Source: Sphingobacterium sp. HMA12 (lineage in GTDB: Bacteria > Bacteroidota > Bacteroidia > Sphingobacteriales > Sphingobacteriaceae). From it: a stretch of 64,000 bases of DNA. How positions within the stretch are numbered: the stretch's first letter is position 1; each line of letters opens with the position of its first letter. The stretch is from the NCBI RefSeq assembly GCF_002933815.1, contig NZ_BEYR01000002.1, positions 372,001 to 436,000 on the forward strand, given 5' to 3'. Of the stretch, positions 35,434-44,262 are shown one piece after another. The notes under the pieces were generated by a model. The model did no database searches and had not been told where the DNA came from. It saw only the letters and a program-made list of their open reading frames with translations. A program made the translations under genes and the position numbers.

Positions 35434-36261
35434 TTATTTTTTTTCATCCGCATAGCCAAATACTTTCTGCAAGATATTTGTATTTCTGCTTCCACCGATA
35501 TTATTTCTAATTTTTGATTCTTGATCCGCGACCTTAATAAACAAACCATCTATGGCCTTTTGTGTAACATAAGCGGTAAGGTTGGTTTCTACTTTGTTGC
35601 CCAGCGGCAGATTATTATAAGCGCTGGTCAGCTGTGTCCAATATTGGTCTACATTGTTCACGCCCATTGCCGATTGAATGACCGGACTGAACTTGCTCGT
35701 CAATTCAGCGGATGTATTTGTTTTGAAAAATGTCGTTGCAGCATCCTGCTTGCTACCCAATAGAATATTGGTTGCATCGGTGATGGTCATTTTAGACAAT
35801 GCATTCACAAATACTGGGGCGGCTTCTTTTACGGCCCCTTCTGCCGCTCTGTTCATGCTTTGGATAAATTGATCGCATAGTTTGCCCATACCCACAGCGC
35901 GAAGTGTTTTTTCTACTTTTTGAGCCTCAGCAGGCATTAAAATCTTGACCGCTGCATCACCTAAAAAGCCGTCTTTTTTTGCTAGAGACTCAATACTTAC
36001 ATTAAGACCATTGCTTAAAGCCTGCTTGATACCAAGTGATGCATCCTTACTTGATAAGGAAGCTAAAGTGTTCGATTTATTTGAACCAGAAGTCGGAGAT
36101 CCAGTAGTTGGAGAATTCGTCGTTTTTGTGCTATCGGTTTGACCCTGGCTTGCCTTGTTCAAGGCTTCGTTAATCTTTTTAAAGATCTGCGCTTCACTGT
36201 TGTTGGAGTACAAAAGCCCCGAAACAAATAGGGTACAATATAGTAATGGAAATTTCATCAT
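35434..36261 (-). CDS. DUF4197 domain protein, exported
   Basis: About 275 residues from the ATG at 36261 or the next one at 36258; a TAATTTTG box at 36277-36284 makes the longer start at 36279 unlikely. A signal peptide precedes a low-complexity Ser/Thr/Asn linker (about residues 35-65), then the DUF4197 domain (SLGIKQALSNGLNVSIESLAK, LTDATNIL-type, KVADQESKIRNN). The family is periplasmic and of unknown function. It ends at a strong terminator. Confidence 0.87.
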   Translation of the reverse strand: MMKFPLLYCTLFVSGLLYSNNSEAQIFKKINEALNKASQGQTDSTKTTNSPTTGSPTSGSNKSNTLASLSSKDASLGIKQALSNGLNVSIESLAKKDGFLGDAAVKILMPAEAQKVEKTLRAVGMGKLCDQFIQSMNRAAEGAVKEAAPVFVNALSKMTITDATNILLGSKQDAATTFFKTNTSAELTSKFSPVIQSAMGVNNVDQYWTQLTSAYNNLPLGNKVETNLTAYVTQKAIDGLFIKVADQESKIRNNIGGSRNTNILQKVFGYADEKK

Positions 36262-36420
36262 GATATGTTTTGCTGTCAAAATTAAGGATATCGACCGTTA
36301 ATTTTTGTAAAAGTTTAAATTGCCGGCTGTTCTTTCCATGAAATTGTCCGTATCCGTAGCAGATGCGCCACAACCCCACTGCAACGAAGATCCTAAATTG
36401 TCACAGCAGTCCCTGCCGGC

Positions 36421-37257
36421 CTATTTCCACGAAAGTGTTGTCACAACAGGGAAGTGGTCAGAAGGGAATTTACTCATGTAAGTATCTGTCAGAATACCAT
36501 ATTTCTTTGCCTGGAAAGGCTTTGTGATAAAAATATGATCAATACGGCCAGATGCCCTGAGACTTTTTCCCCAGCCGTTAAACGAAGAGTTCGGCTCATA
36601 TTTAAGTGGAGACAGTTCGTGTACATCAGTGACCACTTTACTATTAGCGAGGGTAAAATAAGCTTCATCTTTTTCATCCACATTGAAATCACCGGTTAAG
36701 ATCAACGGGAGATCCTGTGCAAATTCTTTTGCTTTGGCCAAAATCAATTTCGCACTTTCCGTTCTCGCTATACGTCCGATATGGTCAAAATGCGTGTTCA
36801 TAAAAATGAATCGCTTTTTATTGGCTTTATCTTCAAAAATCCCCCAGGTACAGATACGCGGTAAGGCCGCATCCCAACCTTTATTCGGATGTTCGGTATC
36901 TGTTGCTGAAAGCCAGAACGTGCCACTTTTTATGGCTTTGAACCGATTGGTATTGTAGTAAATTGCGGAGTGTTCACCCTCCTGTGCGCCGTCGTCGCGA
37001 CCTACACCGACATAGTCGAATCCCGGAAGTAACGTTTTTAGATCCTGAACCTGATCATGAAAGGCTTCCTGAACACCGAATATATCAAAACCGTGGTACT
37101 TGATCAAATTAGTCAGAGGCACTTTGCGGTCAACCCACATATTACCAGTATCTACCGTATTTCTTTGTCTAATATTGTATGTCGCTGCAATAAAATCTTG
37201 TGCATAGGAAATATACGATAAGCATAATGCTGCTGCGAGAATAAAGTATTTTTTCAT
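36421..37257 (-). CDS. secreted endonuclease/exonuclease/phosphatase family protein
   Basis: The 278-residue protein has a signal peptide (MKKYFILAAALCLSYISYAQ) and the EEP catalytic motifs: FGVQEA (metal-binding Glu), MNTHFDHIG, TGDFNVDEKDE and the final SDHFPVVTTL. It is exported, so a phosphodiesterase acting on extracellular DNA, RNA or phospholipid headgroups is likely; the exact substrate is not visible. It lies 171 nt from the secreted glycerophosphodiesterase gene upstream on the same strand, so the two may be a phosphate-scavenging pair (inference). Confidence 0.88.
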   Translation of the reverse strand: MKKYFILAAALCLSYISYAQDFIAATYNIRQRNTVDTGNMWVDRKVPLTNLIKYHGFDIFGVQEAFHDQVQDLKTLLPGFDYVGVGRDDGAQEGEHSAIYYNTNRFKAIKSGTFWLSATDTEHPNKGWDAALPRICTWGIFEDKANKKRFIFMNTHFDHIGRIARTESAKLILAKAKEFAQDLPLILTGDFNVDEKDEAYFTLANSKVVTDVHELSPLKYEPNSSFNGWGKSLRASGRIDHIFITKPFQAKKYGILTDTYMSKFPSDHFPVVTTLSWK

Positions 37258-37428
37258 CTATATTAATTATTTATAAGTGTTAATCTCATCGGCATAAATG
37301 AGCTCGCTTTGCTCGGTTATTCAATCCCTAGTGTGATCGAATAAATCATGATGGTTTCATTGGAATAATTATTTTGGAATACCTGCTCTCTCATCTTGTA
37401 TAGCTGCGTAGTATTCCATTTTTGTCAT

Positions 37429-38196
37429 TTATTTTTTCAATACCTGAAGCAGCAATTCCGGTTCATCTGTTGTGATGAAATCTATTTTTTGTCCAATTAG
37501 ATTATTCATTTCTTCCTCCGTATTGACTGTCCAGGCATTTACTTTCATGCCCAATTGATGTGCATCCTGCAACCAGCTCGCATTTTTTTTGAATACCGAA
37601 AAATGGTAATCCAGACCGTTGATTCCTGCCGCATTTACATCTGTAGGGGATTTGTCGCCATTCAGGTACTGGATATTTGCTTTTGGAGCGAGCTCATGAA
37701 TTTTTTGGCAAGCTTCAAAACTGAAAGCGATGTAATCCGTGATTTTATCTGCTTTTAGATTTTTAACCATTTCGACAGATTTTGTTGCGGCCTCAAGCGT
37801 GCGCTCAACGCCGAGCTTATTGGTTTTTAATTCCAATATCAGGCGTAATCCTTTCAATTTTTTCCCAGTTTTGATATATTCTTCCAATGTTGGAATGGAT
37901 TCCCCATTGGGATGTTTTTTGGCGAGGAGCTCCGCATACGTTGCTGTTGCGATGTCGATACCATAAAAATCATTGTCATGGTTGACAACAAGGACATTAT
38001 CTTTGGTGAGGTGTACATCAAACTCAGATCCAAAAAGTTTAAGTTCATGTGCGGCTTTTAAAGAGGCAATGGAATTTTGAGGAAGATGACTGTTTTTCCA
38101 TACGCCACGATGTGCAATCGCTTTGGTCTGTGCAAATAATGTTGCCGATGAAATGACCATAGCCAACGTCAGACAGCTAAAAATGTATTTTTTCAT
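37429..38196 (-). CDS. secreted glycerophosphodiester phosphodiesterase family protein
   Basis: The 255-residue protein has a signal peptide (to about residue 22, TLFAQT) and GDPD motifs: IAHRGVWKNS, SEFDVHLTKDNVLVVNHD (metal ligands Glu, Asp, His) and LRLILELKT. It hydrolyses glycerophosphodiesters to glycerol-3-phosphate and an alcohol. The typical PENT sequence after HRG is PQNS here, a conservative variant. The upstream leader contains a small hairpin (about 38210-38225). Confidence 0.88.
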   Translation of the reverse strand: MKKYIFSCLTLAMVISSATLFAQTKAIAHRGVWKNSHLPQNSIASLKAAHELKLFGSEFDVHLTKDNVLVVNHDNDFYGIDIATATYAELLAKKHPNGESIPTLEEYIKTGKKLKGLRLILELKTNKLGVERTLEAATKSVEMVKNLKADKITDYIAFSFEACQKIHELAPKANIQYLNGDKSPTDVNAAGINGLDYHFSVFKKNASWLQDAHQLGMKVNAWTVNTEEEMNNLIGQKIDFITTDEPELLLQVLKK

Positions 38197-38233
38197 ATGT
38201 GTTAGTTTGAAAGCTGATTTTTACAGCATAAAA

Positions 38234-38280
38234 AAAGTGGTACTTTTTATCCTGATTTACAAGATCTAAAATACCACTTT
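38234..38280 (-). terminator. stem-loop after the HD hydrolase gene
   Basis: Nine-base arms AAAGTGGTA/TACCACTTT enclosing a 29-nt loop. The long loop makes termination efficiency uncertain. Confidence 0.5.
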
Positions 38281-38306
38281 TATATTTAGTTATTGTTAAC
38301 TGTAAT

Positions 38307-38954
38307 TTATTTTTTACCATTCCATTCTGCCATGAACTCATCTAGAAATTCGAGCATATATTGGTGGCGGTGTTCAGCAATTCTTTTTGCGGCCTGTGTA
38401 TTCATCTTATCTTTCAACAAGAGTAGCTTTTCGTAGAAGTGGTTAACTGTCGGAGCTTCAGAATGTTTGTAGGCTTCCTTGTCTTTATATTCCTGTACGG
38501 GGATGTTGGGGTTGTACATTTCCCGGCCTTTATTTCCGCCGAAACTAAATGCACGTGCGATACCTATCGCCCCAATGGCGTCCAAACGGTCGGCATCCTG
38601 TACAACTTCCATCTCTTTGGAATGGAAAGAGACCTCACCCAAACTTGCTTTGAAAGACATGTTAAAGATGATTTTTTTGACATGGTCAATAATTTCCGGA
38701 GAAATTTCCAGACTTGCCAAAAACTCTCCGGCAACGCGAGGGCCAATTGTTTCGTCACCATCATGGAATTTGCTATCAGCGATGTCATGCAGGAGTGCGG
38801 CTAATTCGCAGACCATGACATCAGCTTCTTCATCTTCTAAAATTAACTTCGTATTGTTCCATACGCGTTGAATATGCGACCAATCATGGCCTGCTTCCGC
38901 AAATTTCAAACGATCTTGCACAAATGCGACTGTGCGTTCAATAATGTTATTCAT
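38307..38954 (-). CDS. HD domain phosphohydrolase (YedJ-like)
   Basis: The 215-residue cytoplasmic protein has the HD metal ligands in GHDWSHIQRVW, LAALLHDIADSKFHDGD and later DADRLDAIGAIG. Relatives act as nucleotide or phosphate-ester hydrolases of poorly defined substrate. Its ATG overlaps the end of the methyltransferase gene by 8 nt (38947-38954), so the two are translationally coupled. Confidence 0.9.
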   Translation of the reverse strand: MNNIIERTVAFVQDRLKFAEAGHDWSHIQRVWNNTKLILEDEEADVMVCELAALLHDIADSKFHDGDETIGPRVAGEFLASLEISPEIIDHVKKIIFNMSFKASLGEVSFHSKEMEVVQDADRLDAIGAIGIARAFSFGGNKGREMYNPNIPVQEYKDKEAYKHSEAPTVNHFYEKLLLLKDKMNTQAAKRIAEHRHQYMLEFLDEFMAEWNGKK

Positions 38955-40125
38955 ACAATACTTTTGTTTTTTCGCGAGTACCCTCGTATAATTCGTATTC
39001 TAATAATCTACAATCTAATTTACCGTTATAAAATTCTATACGTCTGGACGCACGGAGACCAATTTTCTTTGCTAGATCCGGATTACCTGTAAATATATAG
39101 CCTCTATAACCTTTGCACTCCTGTTTCATAAAATCACCCATGCGTTTATAAGTAATTTCCAACTTGGTATGCGTACCTAAACGTTCACCGTATTCAGGAT
39201 TGAATAAGATGACACCACCTTCTTTAGGAACGTGTGTTTCGGCAAAATCGCATACTTCAAATGAAATTAATTGTTCCACACCTGCCGTGCGAGCATTCAT
39301 CTTGGAAACGTTGATCGCTTCTTCGGAGATATCCGAAGCAATAATTTGAGGAGCTGCTTTTTTATTGATCTGATCTTTTAACAAGCGACGTTCCTGAAAG
39401 AAAACAGTTTCGTCATAACCGATGAAATGCATGAATGAGTAATTCATGCGCAGTAGTCCTGGTTTTCTATTGGTAGCGATCAATGCCGCTTCAATGGCCA
39501 GTGTTCCAGATCCACACATCGGATTGACAAAAGCGGATACACCATCCCATTTTGATGCAATAATTGTTGAAGCTGCCAGAGCTTCCAGCATGGGAGCCTT
39601 GCCCGGAATCTTGCGGTAACCATGTTTGGCAAGTGTCTCGCCTGAAGTATCAAGGAAAATTTCCGCACGGTCATCCTTCCAGTAAAGGTGAACGACAGCT
39701 TTGTTGTTTTCCGGACCAGAATTCGGGCGCATGCCTTTTTTATCTTTAATACGATCTACAATCGCGTCCTTCACCTTCACATTTGCAAATAGAGGCGTAC
39801 TGATTGTTTCATTGTCCACATTGGAGCTTACCGAGAAATAGCCATCGAATTGGATCAGTTCTTCCCAGGCAATCCCGCTGAGCTCTTCGTAAAGCTCCGT
39901 GGGATTGTTGGCCGAAAATTCCTTTAACGAATATAGAATCTGCGAAGCGGTACGCAAGTTCAGATTGAGCTTGATCGTATCATTTACACTGACTTTCAAT
40001 TCGACTCCAGTAGGAAATGCTCTGACGATGTCAAAACCTAACTCTTTAACTTCCTGTTGCAAATACGGCGATAAGCGTTTATTGCACGTAATGATAACTT
40101 TATTGGGGGTGTTGAAAACTTCCAT
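38947..40125 (-). CDS. THUMP domain class I SAM-dependent RNA methyltransferase (RlmL-like)
   Basis: The start at 40125 or 40128 is chosen because the upstream extension to 40161 runs through a TAACTTTG promoter box (40137-40144). The 392-residue protein has an N-terminal ferredoxin-like/THUMP region and an UPF0020-type methyltransferase domain with SAM motif VNPMCGSGTLAIEAAL. The N-P-P-Y motif of the family appears as NPEYGERLG, which I read as a lineage variant. It likely modifies 23S rRNA guanine, by family. It is translationally coupled to the HD gene. Confidence 0.85.
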   Translation of the reverse strand: MEVFNTPNKVIITCNKRLSPYLQQEVKELGFDIVRAFPTGVELKVSVNDTIKLNLNLRTASQILYSLKEFSANNPTELYEELSGIAWEELIQFDGYFSVSSNVDNETISTPLFANVKVKDAIVDRIKDKKGMRPNSGPENNKAVVHLYWKDDRAEIFLDTSGETLAKHGYRKIPGKAPMLEALAASTIIASKWDGVSAFVNPMCGSGTLAIEAALIATNRKPGLLRMNYSFMHFIGYDETVFFQERRLLKDQINKKAAPQIIASDISEEAINVSKMNARTAGVEQLISFEVCDFAETHVPKEGGVILFNPEYGERLGTHTKLEITYKRMGDFMKQECKGYRGYIFTGNPDLAKKIGLRASRRIEFYNGKLDCRLLEYELYEGTREKTKVLYE

Positions 40126-40202
40126 CATATTTTGTACAAAGTTAATTAAACTCTTCCTCAAAAATTGCTTAATTTTACGCTTTAATATTTATTTTTTTGA
40201 TT

Positions 40203-40577
40203 ATGGAAATTAGAGGAAAAGTACACGAGATAGGAGCGACACAACAAGTGACAGAATCATTCAAAAAACGTGATATGATTGTAGCTTATGCCGAAAACCC
40301 ACAATTTGTTGAGTATATCCGTTTTGAATCAACACAAGACAGAACTTCAATTTTTGATAACCTGGCTATTGGCGAAGAGGTAGAGGTGTCTTTTAATCTT
40401 CGTGGCCGTCCTTGGACAAATAAAGATGGCGTGACGACATATTTCAATTCACTTGTTGCATGGCGTGTGACAAAATTAGGAAATGCTGCACCGGCACCAT
40501 CTTCTCCGGGTTATGCGGATATGCCCGCTCCTGTAGATTTGTCTGGCTCATCAGATGATGATGATTTACCGTTCTAG
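40203..40577 (+). CDS. DUF3127 family protein (OB-fold-like)
   Basis: The ATG at 40203 gives 124 residues; the in-frame ATG at 40197 (MIM) is an alternative. The start MEIRGKVHEIG, the block IRFESTQDRTSIFDNL and RGRPWTNKDGVTTYFNSLVAW define this family; an acidic tail (SSDDDDLPF) resembles the C-terminal tail of single-stranded-DNA-binding proteins. Function is unproven. It is divergent from the methyltransferase gene and ends before a terminator. Confidence 0.87.
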   Translation: MEIRGKVHEIGATQQVTESFKKRDMIVAYAENPQFVEYIRFESTQDRTSIFDNLAIGEEVEVSFNLRGRPWTNKDGVTTYFNSLVAWRVTKLGNAAPAPSSPGYADMPAPVDLSGSSDDDDLPF

Positions 40578-40900
40578 TCTGAAATAAGACATGCAATTCC
40601 TGTAGGCACATTGTGCTATAAATATAACATGTTTATGGCATGTATTGTCGTACAGTATACGATATAAATAGGGCTGTCCAACGATTGGGCGGTCCTTTTT
40701 ATTTTCCTTTGTCAGCCTATGCTACAATCTCAGGGCAACCATAGATATCAGGACCGCCATACCATTCCTATCCGCTTCGTTTTATTTTTTATACACCGCT
40801 TCATTATTTTAACGGCGATGCATTTTTTAGATTTGGATAAACATTTCTTGGCGCCGAAATTGCTTGTTACCCGGTAGATTTAACTCAAAATAGCAGAAAT
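40578..40900 (+). other. 323-nt intergenic region
   Basis: Apart from the terminator at 40670-40700 I see no further gene, repeat or structured element; the remainder is AT-rich leader of the NlpE-like gene. Confidence 0.6.
40670..40700 (+). terminator. terminator after the DUF3127 gene
   Basis: A 12-bp stem with several G-U pairs (AGGGCTGTCCAA with TTGGGCGGTCCT, loop CGA) then T residues. Confidence 0.7.
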
Positions 40901-41365
40901 ATGAAATCATCCGTATTATTTATTTGCCTCGCAGCACTTTCTTTGAGCGCCTGCAATCAGACAAAAAAGGAAAATCAACAAGTGGTAGCGTCAGATTCAT
41001 CCGATCATACAACGATGACAGCAGATACAACCCATACGTCTCAGAATTCTTTGGATTGGCCGGGCAAGTACGAAGCAACCATTCCCTGTGCTGACTGTGA
41101 AGGCATCAAAACAAATATTACCTTAAAGAATGACAACACTTTCTCGATTGTAAGTGAATATATCAATAAGAACACCAAAGTTGAAGATTCGGGTAAGGTG
41201 ATGTGGCATGATAACGGCTCGGTTGTACATCTGACCGGCAAAGAAACCAACATGAAATTAAAGGTAGGTGAAAATAAACTGATCGGGCTGGATCAGGATG
41301 GAAAAGAGATTGAAGGCCCTAATGCACACCTTTATGTCTATAATAAAGTCGAAGGTGAAAAATAA
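40901..41365 (+). CDS. NlpE-N domain copper-resistance-type lipoprotein
   Basis: The 154-residue protein has a lipoprotein signal (MKSSVLFICLAALSLSAC) and an NlpE N-terminal domain with the paired cysteines in ATIPCADCEGIKTNITL. NlpE proteins are outer-membrane lipoproteins linked to envelope stress signalling and metal tolerance in other bacteria. The Cys-x-x-Cys is compatible with metal binding. Single gene, convergent with the acyltransferase. Confidence 0.88.
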   Translation: MKSSVLFICLAALSLSACNQTKKENQQVVASDSSDHTTMTADTTHTSQNSLDWPGKYEATIPCADCEGIKTNITLKNDNTFSIVSEYINKNTKVEDSGKVMWHDNGSVVHLTGKETNMKLKVGENKLIGLDQDGKEIEGPNAHLYVYNKVEGEK

Positions 41366-41383
41366 GCACCGGACCAAATTGAA

Positions 41384-42385
41384 CTAACCGCTGACATATT
41401 TCCCAAATGGGATCTTTCGCAGACAGTAAGTTAGCAGGGCACTTGAGAGCAGCGTAAGAATTGCTGCTACCGGAATTTTCCATAGCGTGGCTAAGGGAAT
41501 GAGCGGATGGATATAGTTCAAGAGTAGGATATGGCTTAAATAAATGCCAAAACTATGAATGTCGATAAATTCCCAGAAAGCACTTAACCTTTCTGGGAGC
41601 TTTAGACATTGAATAAATACAAATAAAAAACCTGCACTTAATGCAATATTGGGCGATAGATAATTGTATAGTGTGGGGTCAAATTCTCCCTTTTCAAGAC
41701 TTAAACAATAGGTACCCCAACCTGTAATCAGACAGCAGCCTATAAAGAACAGCATGCTAGACCATTTCAGCTGCCCGAGTTGATGGTTGTAGAGATAATA
41801 ACCCAAGACAAGATATCCCGTATAGCCGTAAAAGAACATAAGGTCAAAATTTGGTAGGTAGGCATTAAACCATTTATTGCTGAAAAATAATGCAGCAAAC
41901 CACAGACATAAAAAAATCTCAATCTCTCTTTTTGAACAATTCCGGATCATTTTTCGTAGAAAAGGAATGGCCAGATAGAGTCCGATCAGCATGTAGAGGT
42001 ACCAAAGGTGGGCGTTGCTTCCTGATTTTAAACGAATTAACACAATGTTAATAACTTGTGGAAAACCCACATACTCAAAATCGATGTACCGGATAAAATA
42101 ATAGATTAGGTAGACAATGGTCCAAAAGATAAATGGTGGAATAATTTTAAACAGGCGTTTTTTATAACATGTACTTGTATCTTCATCTCTCTGCAAAAGC
42201 AATGCGCCGGAAATGATGACAAAGAGGGGGACGGCAAAACGGGAGAAGCTATTGATCCAATTGGCATAATTCCAATCGAAAGAATCGAAATCATTGCTGT
42301 TTAAATAGCCCGAAGAGGAGTGGATCAGGATAATCAAAAAGATTGCTATGATACGCAATACACTGATGTAACTGCTTCGGGCCAT
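41384..42385 (-). CDS. acyltransferase 3 family membrane protein
   Basis: The 333-residue protein begins with the family motif YISVLRIIAIFLIILIHSSSGY (catalytic His region) and has about ten membrane helices. Acyltransferase-3 proteins O-acylate cell-surface polysaccharides or small molecules. It starts 17 nt after the MFS gene stop on the same strand, so the two form a short operon. The acceptor is unknown. Confidence 0.88.
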   Translation of the reverse strand: MARSSYISVLRIIAIFLIILIHSSSGYLNSNDFDSFDWNYANWINSFSRFAVPLFVIISGALLLQRDEDTSTCYKKRLFKIIPPFIFWTIVYLIYYFIRYIDFEYVGFPQVINIVLIRLKSGSNAHLWYLYMLIGLYLAIPFLRKMIRNCSKREIEIFLCLWFAALFFSNKWFNAYLPNFDLMFFYGYTGYLVLGYYLYNHQLGQLKWSSMLFFIGCCLITGWGTYCLSLEKGEFDPTLYNYLSPNIALSAGFLFVFIQCLKLPERLSAFWEFIDIHSFGIYLSHILLLNYIHPLIPLATLWKIPVAAILTLLSSALLTYCLRKIPFGKYVSG

Positions 42386-42402
42386 TTGAATTTTTTTAAC
42401 TG

Positions 42403-43554
42403 TTAACTTTTATTGTCGTAAACCTTGAGATAAAGCAGTGTCAGCAGGGCGCCAATACTTGCCATACCTACACCCACCAGTGAAGGGGTATTGTAAGCCA
42501 GCCCCAATGTAATGGGAATTCCCCCTAAAAATGCACCGAGTGTATTCCCGAGGTTAAATGCCGCTTGTCCGCCTGCTGCAGCCAACGTTGCAGCTTCTTT
42601 GGAAGCCCGAATCAACATCAGTTGTGTCGGCGAGCCGATGGTGAAGGAGACCAAACCTGTAATAAAGGCCAGTGGATAGGCTGTCCAACCTAGCGGTGAG
42701 ATAAAATACACCATAACGAGGCACAGAGCCATAGCCGAAAAACTTGCAATTGCTGCTTTTGTTGGCGAAATGGTATCGGCTAGTTTTCCGCCGATCAGAT
42801 TGCCAAAAAACATACCAACCCCAATCAATATCATAATCAGCGGTACACGGTCAGCTGGAACGCCAGAAACCTTGGTTGCCAAAGGAGCAATATAGCTGAT
42901 CCAGGCAAATAAACCACCAGTACCGATTGCGATAATCGCCATGAGCAGCCACGCAATTTTTTTGTTGAAAAAATTCAGTTGATTGAAAATATTATTTCCT
43001 TTAGAGGCCTCAATTTTTGGCATCCAGGCATATATTGCCGCGAAGGTAATCAGGCCCAGTATACTGATAATACCATAAGTCAGGCGCCAGGAATAGTGAT
43101 GGCCAAGATAGGTGCCTAAGGGTACCCCTGCCAGATTCGCGATTGTCATACCTGTAAACATGATCGAGATGGCCTGGGCCTCTTTTCCCTTTGGGGCGAG
43201 CCTAGCCGCCACAACAGATCCTACACCAAAAAAAGCGCCATGTGGGAGTCCAGCCATAAAACGGGAGAGACTGATCAAAAACTGTCCCGGCGCTATGCTG
43301 AATAAACCGTTGAAAATAAAAAACAGAAGCATTAAAAAGAGTAAGACCTTTTTGGGAGGATATTTACCCGTAAATAAGACCAATGTCGGGGCACCCACAA
43401 CCACGCCTAGCGCGTATAGGGCAATAAGGTGGGCCGCAGTTGGGATTTCGATCTGCAAGTCCTTAGCAATATCGGGCAGGATTCCCATCATCGTGAATTC
43501 CGTCATTCCGATGGCAAGTCCTCCAAAAGCTAAGGCAATGATTCCTTTGTTCAT
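42403..43554 (-). CDS. MFS transporter (AraJ/PbuE-like efflux)
   Basis: The 383-residue protein has 12 predicted membrane helices and the family signatures FAGLAIGMTEFT-like start (GGLAIGMTEFTMMGILPDIA) and FMAGLPHGAFFGVGSVVAARL. It belongs to the DHA1-type drug/sugar-efflux group. A TACTTTTG box (minus strand, 43578-43585) lies about 20 nt upstream of the ATG, so this is the first gene of the unit with the acyltransferase. Substrate not visible. Confidence 0.88.
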   Translation of the reverse strand: MNKGIIALAFGGLAIGMTEFTMMGILPDIAKDLQIEIPTAAHLIALYALGVVVGAPTLVLFTGKYPPKKVLLFLMLLFFIFNGLFSIAPGQFLISLSRFMAGLPHGAFFGVGSVVAARLAPKGKEAQAISIMFTGMTIANLAGVPLGTYLGHHYSWRLTYGIISILGLITFAAIYAWMPKIEASKGNNIFNQLNFFNKKIAWLLMAIIAIGTGGLFAWISYIAPLATKVSGVPADRVPLIMILIGVGMFFGNLIGGKLADTISPTKAAIASFSAMALCLVMVYFISPLGWTAYPLAFITGLVSFTIGSPTQLMLIRASKEAATLAAAGGQAAFNLGNTLGAFLGGIPITLGLAYNTPSLVGVGMASIGALLTLLYLKVYDNKS

Positions 43555-43686
43555 ATGGATGGTTGGAAGTTGATAGGCAAAAGTAAAAATAAAAAACGGG
43601 TTATTACATGTTGATTTTTCTATCGATGTAATAATCCCTTGAGGCGAGTCTATCGATCAAGATAAGGTAGAAGTAGACCCGCCAAA

Positions 43687-43738
43687 GGCTTGCATAGAGA
43701 ACAAAGTCTAAATCCTAATGTCTCAATACTAATATCTC
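43687..43738 (+). repeat. solitary 14-nt-period repeat with GGCTTG prefix
   Basis: GGCTTGCATA (43687-43696) is followed after a short spacer by units TCTAAATCCTAATG (43707-43720) and TCTCAATACTAATA (43721-43734) plus TCTC, the form seen beside the S23 gene. The end of the minus-strand lipoprotein gene lies inside. Confidence 0.7.
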
Positions 43739-44259
43739 TTCTTAGGTACACAAGTGATATCCTTGGTCTTTCTGAGCACAATAGGGCGTTGGTCAAACCG
43801 GCTTTCCAGTACCACAGAATCCGCAGCATGATAGACGACCTTAAAACGTGGGATATATTGCCCCGAAAGATAGCAGCCCGAAATCTTTTGCTTGCCATTT
43901 TCTTTGGTATAAATACCATCTACAATAACAGAGTCGCCACGCAGGACATAAATCCCTTTGGCGTGTTCTGTCCAAGAACCATTTTTATAACAGCTATCGG
44001 GAATCGTTTGTACCTTATTGTTTACGTGCATTGTCGCGTAAACGGAATCACAGGTAAATTTAAACTCCGTCAATGTATATTGCAGCATCTTGCCTTGTCC
44101 CGGAATACTGTCCTGTACCCATTCGCCCTGTAAAAACGAAGCCCCTTCACCCTGCATATCCGAATTGAATTTGCAGGCGGTAAAAAAGAAAAACATACCT
44201 ATGGCAAGAGCCGATAGGTATGTTTTTGATGATATATTTTTTATTGAAATTATTGCCAC
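43729..44259 (-). CDS. lipocalin-like lipoprotein of unknown function
   Basis: The 176-residue protein has a hydrophobic stretch ending in the lipobox FFTAC (about residue 29), so it is an envelope lipoprotein. The mature part is beta-rich with four further cysteines. It starts 3 nt behind the fumarase stop on the same strand. Its C-terminal residues KKRY and the TAG stop lie inside the 43707-43738 repeat, so its end may have been set by repeat insertion. It may be annotated as fumarate hydratase in some databases, which would be a neighbour-based error. Confidence 0.75.
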   Translation of the reverse strand: MAIISIKNISSKTYLSALAIGMFFFFTACKFNSDMQGEGASFLQGEWVQDSIPGQGKMLQYTLTEFKFTCDSVYATMHVNNKVQTIPDSCYKNGSWTEHAKGIYVLRGDSVIVDGIYTKENGKQKISGCYLSGQYIPRFKVVYHAADSVVLESRFDQRPIVLRKTKDITCVPKKRY

Positions 44260-44262
44260 AGC

